From a virus: a stretch of DNA of 21,061 bases. Below the pieces are notes generated by a model. The model was not told the origin of the DNA. It searched no databases and saw nothing but the letters and a program-made list of their open reading frames with translations. Location of the stretch: positions 1-21,061 of the IMG/VR virus record IMGVR_UViG_3300025941_000111, one strand, 5' to 3'. Positions 8,428 to 13,538 of the stretch are shown piece after piece. The stretch's first letter is position 1. Each line of letters opens with the position of its first letter. A program made the translations under genes and the position numbers.

Positions 8428-8636
8428 CACAGGTCCTTTTGTTTCTTGGCCCACCAGTCTGTTACTGTAAATACGCGCAGCCCGTCGGCGTCTGGTTCCG
8501 ACATCTTAACGAGCTGGCTTTTCGGGACCCACACCTGTTCCGGTCCCATTGTGGGGAATACGAGGTGTGCTTTCGCTGTGGAAACCTCGATCCTTCCCTC
8601 GAATGATACAGTTTCGTCGCCCTCACGATACGGCAT
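8427..8636 (-). CDS. Small beta-rich phage protein, function unknown
   Basis: 69 residues from ATG 8636, with AGAGG 7 nt upstream; the start overlaps the end of mazZ by 14 nt. Longer in-frame readings upstream lie inside mazZ and are not credible. The sequence alternates short strands: VSFEGRIEVST, AHLVFPTMG, QVWVPKSQLVKM, LRVFTVTDWWAKK. The WVPKSQL core (tryptophan, then a PKS turn) recurs in small early proteins of many phages, where it is unannotated. There is no signal peptide, membrane span or metal site. I cannot assign a function. It is co-transcribed in the Z operon. Confidence 0.6.
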   Translation of the reverse strand: MPYREGDETVSFEGRIEVSTAKAHLVFPTMGPEQVWVPKSQLVKMSEPDADGLRVFTVTDWWAKKQKDL

Positions 8637-8934
8637 TTTTGCGCCTCTCCACCACTTTGGCCAGTTTGCTCTGGACCCGTTCGTCCAGCTTTTTGCCTTC
8701 AATACCAAAGCATGCGGCGATCAGTTCGAGATACACTCGAACATCGGCGATTTCGTCCTTAATCTCCTCCGCGTATAACATGTCATTGCCCTCGCGCCAG
8801 CGCTTTTTGATGAAATTGGCGAGTTCGCCTGCTTCACCGCACAGACACAGCGAAAGGTAGCGCTCATCGGCGGATGAGAACGGCGCAAACAATCCCTTTG
8901 TCATTTCCGCGTGCATCTTGAGTATGTCGATCAT
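8623..8934 (-). CDS. mazZ: MazZ-like MazG-family (d)GTP pyrophosphohydrolase
   Basis: 103 residues from ATG 8934. The MazG metal motif is present as E34-x2-E37 (GEAGELANF) and E61-x2-D64 (DEIADV), with K43-K44-R45 between; the length is typical of a single MazG module. In Z phages MazZ converts dGTP (or GTP) to the monophosphate and thus supplies dGMP to PurZ. The start is uncertain: ATG 8934 lies within the -10 box of the promoter at 8930-8958. Message from that promoter would have to begin at a later codon (ATG 8916 or 8904), while read-through message from dpoZ could use 8934 with GGAGG 12 nt upstream. Without context a house-cleaning MazG would be possible; next to dpoZ and purZ it is best read as MazZ. 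Confidence 0.85.
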   Translation of the reverse strand: MIDILKMHAEMTKGLFAPFSSADERYLSLCLCGEAGELANFIKKRWREGNDMLYAEEIKDEIADVRVYLELIAACFGIEGKKLDERVQSKLAKVVERRKNAVS

Positions 8935-8958
8935 ATCACACCCGTGCCTCCGTGTCAA
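8930..8958 (-). promoter_or_regulatory. Promoter (TTGACA-17-TATGAT, TGn) for mazZ and downstream Z genes
   Basis: TTGACA is at 8958-8953 and TATGAT at 8935-8930. The 17-bp spacer ends TGA. It lies directly after the dpoZ stop and allows mazZ, purZ and datZ to be transcribed apart from dpoZ. The predicted start near 8923 lies downstream of the first mazZ ATG. Confidence 0.83.
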
Positions 8959-8959
8959 G

Positions 8960-10741
8960 TTAGTCTTCGTACTTATCTAGTTTACTGCCATAACTGGCTC
9001 GAGCCCAATCAGGCCCGCTTCCGAGCCCAAATGGTATGGGAACTATCAGTTTCATCTCTTCGGCCACATTTTCGATGACCTTTATCAGTTCGACGGGGCT
9101 GTGGTCTGGGGTTCGTTGCCACAGCATGGAGTCGTGAATAGAGAGCAACATCTGCACCTTGTCGGGGTGCGCGTCTTCGTATTGGTTGGCGCGGAGAATG
9201 CACGTCTTTATATGGTCGCCGCCGTTGTTCTGAATCAGGCGGCTCACGCCCCGATAGGCATACTTCGGATCATCACAATAAGCGCGACGGCCCAGCATGG
9301 TTTTGATGTATCCGCGCCGCCGAAAAACAGACATGACCGTCTGCTGCATTTCCTTGATCTTGGGGAAGGCATCGGTGAGGAACGCGCCGTGCGCTTCACG
9401 TGCTCGCTCTGTGTCCCAACGCATATGACCCGCCAGCGTCGGAACCGACATCATCGTCAGCATTCCCATCCCGAGCCGCTTGGCTACCTCTCGGTCAAGC
9501 CCCAGCACTTCGCTGGCCCGGTCGTGCATATCCATTGTGCCGTTTCGGTATCCCTCGACGAGGGCCGGTTCTTCGGAGTAGTGAGTAAACAGGCGGGGTT
9601 CCTGCTGCTTGGCGTCGGCCTCTTCGATCAGCATCCCCTCGTCCGGAATTACTAATCTTCGGACCACTCGGCCAATATCGATGTTTCGCTTTGGGAACGC
9701 TTGTAGATTCGGCTCCGAACAGGACAGCCTTGCTCCGGCAACACCATAGTCATCCGACTTTGACTGATTGAGTATTGGGTAAACGCGCCCGCCGAAATTG
9801 TGTGTATCCACGAGAGGTTTAATGAACGAGTCACGGGCTTTCTCCAGTCTTCGTACGGCGAGGATAGACTGGCCAATATCGTTAGATTCAAGCCATTTTT
9901 CCCGGAACGACACCGCTTTCTGTTCGGTGAGAGCGAAGTCAGCATCCTGATAACCGTTGGCACGATACAATCCCTCCACATCTTTCGGCGACCGGGCGTT
10001 GAACCCTAGTGGAAACTGTGTCTGCGCCTTTTCGATGGCGGCCTTTATGTCGACGGCAATCCGTTCGGAGTACTCGGCGTCGATCCGCAACCCCCGGCTG
10101 TGCATTCGCGCGAGGTAGGGGATAAGGTCGCATTCCAGCCGCCAGACCCGCCGTAAATCGTCGCGATCGATGATGGGCTGCTGAACCTGCCGTAGTTGTA
10201 AGGTGGTGGTCCCGTCACCGGTAGCATAATCCACGACGACAGGATCGTCTCCAGCCATCTTCGAAAAGTGCTGCATCTGCTTCCGGTCGGCGAGCCCACC
10301 GAACTTGGCTGCGATGGCGGCATATAGTTCTGCTCCCTTTTTCGCTGTTACCCCGTGTCGGGCAGCACATTCTTCGAGCCCGTAACCAACGGTGAGGTCG
10401 TTGATTATGGACTCGTTGATCATTGTGTCCTCTACTGGTCCGGCTATAACCACCCCGTGGCGAGCAGCAACCCGTAAATCGAACCCAATATTGTGGCCCA
10501 CAGCAGGAAAATTATTAAGAAAGCGACTATAAAAGGCACTATAGAGGGCCTTTTCGAATTCCTCGGCGTTGGGGATGTTCCCGCCGCCCCCGTGTCTAAC
10601 AGGCACATAAATGGAATGTTCTTCATCGGTGATTACCCATCCGCAGACCTTGTCCTTGACGGTTAGCCCCGTCGTTTCGGTGTCGAAGGCTATCAGCTTC
10701 GATTGTCGGACGATCTTGAGCGCTAGTTCTGGGTCAATCAT
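8960..10741 (-). CDS. dpoZ: Family A DNA polymerase with 3'-5' exonuclease (DpoZ-like)
   Basis: 593 residues. ATG 10741 forms an ATGA overlap with the previous stop and has GGAG 9 nt upstream; an upstream in-frame ATG at 10798 lacks an RBS. The exonuclease domain is complete: DTETTG (D20, E22), GHNIGFD (N84, D88) and YATGD (Y172, D176). There is no 5' nuclease domain. The polymerase domain has motif A DAKQQEPR (near 375), motif B RxxAKRLGMGMLTMMS (near 417-433) and motif C IHDSM (near 535). The family is clear, but the O-helix has Met and Thr where E. coli Pol I has Phe762 and Tyr766, and motif C has Ser after HD instead of Glu. Directly followed by mazZ, this is the expected Z-accepting replicative polymerase. 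Selectivity for dZTP is inferred; in known systems it partly relies on DatZ. Confidence 0.9.
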   Translation of the reverse strand: MIDPELALKIVRQSKLIAFDTETTGLTVKDKVCGWVITDEEHSIYVPVRHGGGGNIPNAEEFEKALYSAFYSRFLNNFPAVGHNIGFDLRVAARHGVVIAGPVEDTMINESIINDLTVGYGLEECAARHGVTAKKGAELYAAIAAKFGGLADRKQMQHFSKMAGDDPVVVDYATGDGTTTLQLRQVQQPIIDRDDLRRVWRLECDLIPYLARMHSRGLRIDAEYSERIAVDIKAAIEKAQTQFPLGFNARSPKDVEGLYRANGYQDADFALTEQKAVSFREKWLESNDIGQSILAVRRLEKARDSFIKPLVDTHNFGGRVYPILNQSKSDDYGVAGARLSCSEPNLQAFPKRNIDIGRVVRRLVIPDEGMLIEEADAKQQEPRLFTHYSEEPALVEGYRNGTMDMHDRASEVLGLDREVAKRLGMGMLTMMSVPTLAGHMRWDTERAREAHGAFLTDAFPKIKEMQQTVMSVFRRRGYIKTMLGRRAYCDDPKYAYRGVSRLIQNNGGDHIKTCILRANQYEDAHPDKVQMLLSIHDSMLWQRTPDHSPVELIKVIENVAEEMKLIVPIPFGLGSGPDWARASYGSKLDKYED

Positions 10742-11073
10742 TTGGTGCATCTCCAACTTCTGCCCTTGTAAACTGTGCGCATGTTGTGCTTGATGCAAAG
10801 CGCCTTTCCGTTATCTGCAACTGGCACCTCTTTCGGCGCTGCCGTCGCGGGCACGGAACCGGGAGGGGGCGGGATCAGCTGGAACAGGGTGGCTTGGGAT
10901 GTTGGTAACTTCGGTTCCTCGTCATAGTTGAGGCAACTGGTGTAAGCCCGGAGCCAAACGTACTTCATCAGCATTTCGGCGGCCTGAGCCGCATAAGGGC
11001 GGCAGTATTCCATGGACGCACCGAAAGCGGGGGTGCTCAACGTCATGACGGTGACAACTATCCATTTTCTCAT
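10738..11073 (-). CDS. Secreted or periplasmic small Cys-containing protein
   Basis: 111 residues from ATG 11073, with AAGGA 7 nt upstream. The N-terminus MRKWIVVTVMTLSTPAFGAS is a typical Sec signal peptide (basic start, hydrophobic core, AFGA-S cleavage site). The mature part has an early Cys in a helical region (YCRPYAAQAAEMLMKYVWLR), a second Cys shortly after, a Pro-rich linker, and a C-terminal segment with two more Cys (ALCIKHNMRTVYKGRSWRC). Four Cys would allow two disulfides in the periplasm. It is coupled to dpoZ by an ATGA overlap. I do not recognise the family. An envelope-level role such as superinfection exclusion or lysis control is possible but unsupported beyond the predicted export. 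Confidence 0.65.
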   Translation of the reverse strand: MRKWIVVTVMTLSTPAFGASMEYCRPYAAQAAEMLMKYVWLRAYTSCLNYDEEPKLPTSQATLFQLIPPPPGSVPATAAPKEVPVADNGKALCIKHNMRTVYKGRSWRCTK

Positions 11074-11094
11074 GATTATTTCCTTCGATGGGGA

Positions 11095-11128
11095 CGGGGC
11101 CGATCGCCATGGGCAACAACCGGCCCCG
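11095..11128 (-). other. Intercistronic hairpin
   Basis: An 8-bp perfect stem (CGGGGCCG / CGGCCCCG) with an 18-nt loop lies between the 287-aa gene and the secreted-protein gene. No T-run follows on the minus strand, so it is more likely an mRNA stability or attenuation element than a terminator. Confidence 0.35.
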
Positions 11129-11158
11129 CCTTCCAGGCGCTACAATATGCGGACGCGC

Positions 11159-12022
11159 CTAGAACTTGCTAGCCATTTCCGGGTTGCCGGGGCTCCGCTC
11201 GGGGCGGTTATCCTCGGAGACGTCGGATGCCTCCTCATTTGCCTGCCACGCGGCCTCGCGGAATCGCTCGTACATTTTGGCGGTGATGCCCGCCTCATGT
11301 CCGTCGGCGAACCCCACCCCGGTGTAAGTGTAGTTGTAGTATGGCCCCTCGGCTCCCTTTGCCATCACGATGCCGATTTTGTACATCTGCACGTAATGGG
11401 CGATGGGCTTGGAGTCGATCTTCGACAGTAGTTGCTGCATCGGCTTGATGCTGCTCCTCGTGTTAATGATCACCGACGGGCTCAACTCGGGGAACTCCGG
11501 CAGGAACCACAGCATGTTGTATGTGAGCGCCGCAGCCGGGGTCGATTGCGAGTCGCCGGGAACGCTGGAGCCAAACTGGTCCAGCCCGCTTTCGGCGACC
11601 GTCTCCTTGGTGTAGTAAGTCACCGACTGCGAGCTGCCTTTCGGCTTGACGGTGAACTCAGCGTTGGGCGGGTCCCAATGGATGCCGTCCATCGCGCGGG
11701 CGAGAATGCCCCGGTCATCGTTGCGGGGTGCCCACAAGATGTAGGATTTCTTGATGACGATCGGAATCGCCAACAGCTCGGCTCCTAGGTTCTGGCTAGC
11801 GATGGTATGCCAGAACGTGCCGACCTTGGCGTTGTCGAACGTGGTAAGCTCCGGCGAAAGCGCCTGCAGGAGCTTGATGCGGGGTATTACGAGATCGGTC
11901 TGGTCAATGTTGCCGATCTTTGCCTTGGCGAATTGACGAAGATGATCAGGAACGTTACTGTTGTCTCGCTTTGCGAGGGCCTGTGCCATTTCGGCTCCCT
12001 GCTTGGTCTGGAAGTCTACCAT
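11159..12022 (-). CDS. Conserved phage protein of the replication block, function unknown
   Basis: 287 residues from ATG 12022, which has GAAGGA 9 nt upstream and overlaps the end of the 37-aa membrane peptide by 7 nt. An alternative start at 12046 would add MANEGQGQ but has a poor RBS. The body has a recurring pattern of phage early proteins: VIPRIKLLQALSPEL near the front, then GTFWHTIASQNLG, then a strand-rich core (LLAIPIVIKKSYILW, VTYYTKETV, NTRSSIKPMQQLL, YNYTYTGVGFAD) and an acidic C-terminal tail (EASDVSEDNRPERS). The acidic tail and beta-rich body would suit a DNA-binding accessory protein, but I cannot name the family. It lies between a coiled-coil protein and the polymerase, so a part in DNA synthesis is plausible. 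Confidence 0.6.
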   Translation of the reverse strand: MVDFQTKQGAEMAQALAKRDNSNVPDHLRQFAKAKIGNIDQTDLVIPRIKLLQALSPELTTFDNAKVGTFWHTIASQNLGAELLAIPIVIKKSYILWAPRNDDRGILARAMDGIHWDPPNAEFTVKPKGSSQSVTYYTKETVAESGLDQFGSSVPGDSQSTPAAALTYNMLWFLPEFPELSPSVIINTRSSIKPMQQLLSKIDSKPIAHYVQMYKIGIVMAKGAEGPYYNYTYTGVGFADGHEAGITAKMYERFREAAWQANEEASDVSEDNRPERSPGNPEMASKF

Positions 12023-12129
12023 TTGTCCTTGTCCTTCATTAGCCATTCTTTGATGCGGATAGCTGGGTCGTATTTGGGCGGTATTAAAGCCACTATTACG
12101 AATCCAGCCACTAACCACCACGCTGACAT
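12016..12129 (-). CDS. 37-aa single-span membrane peptide
   Basis: ATG 12129 lies 4 nt after the upstream stop and has GAAGG 9 nt before it. The peptide begins MSAWWLVAGFVIVALIPP, a strong membrane span, followed by a charged tail rich in Lys and Asp ending KDKDKW. Its end overlaps the next gene's RBS and start. RBS quality, spacing and hydrophobicity argue that it is real. Function is unknown; tiny inner-membrane proteins in phage early operons are often involved in host takeover or exclusion, but nothing here proves that. Confidence 0.5.
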   Translation of the reverse strand: MSAWWLVAGFVIVALIPPKYDPAIRIKEWLMKDKDKW

Positions 12130-12133
12130 TGCG

Positions 12134-12625
12134 TTATGCCTTCGTTATGCTCGTGTAAGTCATGATGCCTGTTTTGAATATGTCCGCTGGCAGTTCCACT
12201 CCTTTCGTGGTGCTCAGGTCCTTCGCATAAGCGGCTAGTGTTTGCGAATTGACCGTCTCGATGATAAGCCCCGCAGCGTTGTTGTTGCGGAGGTACTCAA
12301 ACCCAGCATCCTTGTTGAGCATGGTGCAAGACCAGCGATTCCCCAAGGATACTCGGCCGACACCTTCGATGGTGATTGTCTTGATTTTGTGCGCCCGCAT
12401 TACTTCGGGCACCTGCTCGCGGCTCAGCTGCTTTTCCATCTCGTCGAGGGCTTCGCGAGCCTCCTTGATCTCCTCGGTGAGCTTGCGGACCTTGTCGTAG
12501 TGCTTGATTACTTCAACGTGGTCATTTGTCGCCACCACTTCGGCGGTGTCTTGCCGTATCATGGACACGAGCTTCAACACGCCGCCACACACTCGCATTG
12601 CGTAATCGTAGGTTTCTTGCTTCAC
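12134..12625 (-). CDS. Coiled-coil early phage protein, function unknown
   Basis: 163 residues from GTG 12625. This start is set by GGGAG 6 nt upstream and by the promoter at 12652-12680, whose predicted transcript begins near 12645. A longer GTG start at 12661 would lie inside the promoter. The N-terminal half is helical and heptad-like (residues about 30-75: VIKHYDKVRKLTEEIKEARE, then ALDEMEKQLS). The C-terminal half has short strands (IKTITIEGVGRVSLGN) and ends with a LPADIFKTGIMTYTSITK motif. The pattern of a coiled coil, a GVGRVSL strand and an LPxxIFKT tail recurs in phage early proteins of unknown role. It is the first gene of the operon leading to dpoZ. Confidence 0.6.
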   Translation of the reverse strand: MKQETYDYAMRVCGGVLKLVSMIRQDTAEVVATNDHVEVIKHYDKVRKLTEEIKEAREALDEMEKQLSREQVPEVMRAHKIKTITIEGVGRVSLGNRWSCTMLNKDAGFEYLRNNNAAGLIIETVNSQTLAAYAKDLSTTKGVELPADIFKTGIMTYTSITKA

Positions 12626-12651
12626 TTCACGCTCCCATGCTGGACACCGCC

Positions 12652-12680
12652 ATTGTATCACACGGCGGCGTCCCTGTCAA
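12652..12680 (-). promoter_or_regulatory. Promoter (TTGACA-17-TACAAT, TGn) with -10 inverted repeat
   Basis: The -35 box TTGACA is at 12680-12675 and the -10 box TACAAT at 12657-12652, with a 17-bp spacer and an extended -10 TGA. Inverted arms GGACACCGCC (12642-12651) and GGCGGCGTCC (12664-12673), nine of ten bases pairing, bracket the -10 exactly. It drives the coiled-coil gene and probably the operon through dpoZ. Confidence 0.85.
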
Positions 12681-12687
12681 GTACCCC

Positions 12688-12903
12688 TTATGTGCGTGGC
12701 GAGCCATCCGGGTTGCGGGTGATGGCTATGTTTACCCACATCGCAACTTCCCGGAACTTCCGAAGGATGTAAGTTTTGTCTGGCCCCTCGGGCAAGTGCG
12801 CATCTACAAAACTAGCGTATTCCGCGGCAACCCCGCGCATAATGGTCATCTTGGTAAGCTGTTCATCGGTGGGATTCAGATACTTAAACGTTTCTGCGTG
12901 CAT
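12688..12903 (-). CDS. Acb2/Tad1-hairpin-like cyclic-nucleotide sponge (anti-CBASS/Thoeris candidate)
   Basis: 71 residues from ATG 12903, with GGAGG 5 nt upstream. The sequence is FKYLNPTDEQ, then a helix ending RGVAAEYASFVDAHLP, then EGPDKTYILRKFREVAMW, then VNIAITRNPDGSP. This order of an F-x-Y-x-x-P start, two helices forming a hairpin, and a W/N-A/I-I-x-R end matches the small phage proteins of the Acb2 family. Members bind cyclic oligonucleotide or cADPR-type signals and blunt CBASS and some Thoeris defences. It would act in the cytosol early in infection. I recognised the family by pattern only; many homologues are untested and could have another ligand. A hairpin with a U-run lies just upstream of its RBS. 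Confidence 0.65.
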   Translation of the reverse strand: MHAETFKYLNPTDEQLTKMTIMRGVAAEYASFVDAHLPEGPDKTYILRKFREVAMWVNIAITRNPDGSPRT

Positions 12904-12916
12904 CATATCCTCCAAA

Positions 12917-12954
12917 AAATTTGGGGCGTCCCCGATTCTACACGGAGACGCCCC
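12917..12954 (-). terminator. Intrinsic terminator or attenuator upstream of the Acb2-like gene
   Basis: A 12-bp stem with one G-U pair (arms 12943-12954 and 12923-12934) and an 8-nt loop is followed on the minus strand by AAATTTTTT. The T-run ends only a few bases before the GGAGG of the Acb2-like gene, so that gene depends on read-through unless an unseen promoter exists. Confidence 0.75.
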
Positions 12955-12985
12955 TGCCGATCCTAGCTTAGTATCCGAGGGGGGC

Positions 12986-13462
12986 TCAATACTGGCTAGT
13001 TACGGCCTCACCCGTCGCTGCACCCTGCTTCGCCGCCGCAGCGGCTCCACTCAGTGTCGGCTTCGGCAGTGAGAGGGTAGCCTCGGAACCGTCCAAGGCG
13101 ATGAGCTTGCCGTCCTTACGAACGATGGTAGCGAGCATGTTGCGAAGGGTCATGCGAGCGCGACCCTGTGCGCCATGCCGCTTTTCGGCGACCTGCCCGG
13201 CGTAATGGTCCACCTTTTCGGTGGGCAGACCGTTTTTCTTGCACAGATCCCAGAACTTGGCAAAGTCGAACGTGCCCTTCTCGGAGCACTGCGCGTTGAT
13301 GAACTCGGCGAGGGAGTCGACGCCGCCTTTCTTGTACTTCCCGGCGTAGCGAGCCGGAACGATCGACTTGGTCTTCTTCTCCTCGGCCGGGGCCGGGGCG
13401 GTTTCGGTGACCGGTGCGGGCTCCTGAACCTCGGGCTCGGTCTGCGTTGCTTTCTTAACCAT
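12986..13462 (-). CDS. Conserved early phage protein, function unknown
   Basis: 158 residues from ATG 13462, with AGGAG 7 nt upstream; the GTG just before it is less well placed. The first ~35 residues are Glu/Pro/Ala/Lys-rich and disordered. The core begins SIVPARYAGKYKKGGVDSLA and continues as a helical domain (EFINAQC, FDFAKFWDLCKKNGLP, YAGQVAEKRHGAQGRARMTLRNML), then LxxIVRKDGKLIALDG, with an Ala-rich tail. The phrase VPxxYxxxYKKG...AxF followed by a GxxRMTLRNML helix recurs in phage replication regions. It resembles a small DNA-binding or recombination accessory protein, but I cannot name it. It has its own promoter at 13501-13530 and is followed by a terminator-like hairpin, so it may be a single-gene unit. 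Confidence 0.6.
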   Translation of the reverse strand: MVKKATQTEPEVQEPAPVTETAPAPAEEKKTKSIVPARYAGKYKKGGVDSLAEFINAQCSEKGTFDFAKFWDLCKKNGLPTEKVDHYAGQVAEKRHGAQGRARMTLRNMLATIVRKDGKLIALDGSEATLSLPKPTLSGAAAAAKQGAATGEAVTSQY

Positions 13463-13500
13463 CACTAAACTCCTGTTGGGTTGGTAGGTGCGACGTCTGC

Positions 13501-13530
13501 ATCATAGCATGTCGCCACGTACCCTGTCAA
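13501..13530 (-). promoter_or_regulatory. Promoter (TTGACA-18-TATGAT, TGn)
   Basis: The -35 box TTGACA is at 13530-13525 and the -10 box TATGAT at 13506-13501, with an 18-bp spacer ending TGC. It lies just downstream of the PrimPol-helicase stop and upstream of the 158-aa gene. An imperfect inverted repeat (GTGCGAC / GTCGCCAC) flanks the -10. Confidence 0.8.
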
Positions 13531-13538
13531 GTTGTCTT

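Noticed and set aside
4823-10741. Alternative reading of the PurA-like, HD and MazG genes as separate house-cleaning enzymes
   Set aside because: The Ser substitution in the PurA-like loop, the overlap with the HD gene and the adjacent family A polymerase together fit the Z pathway far better.
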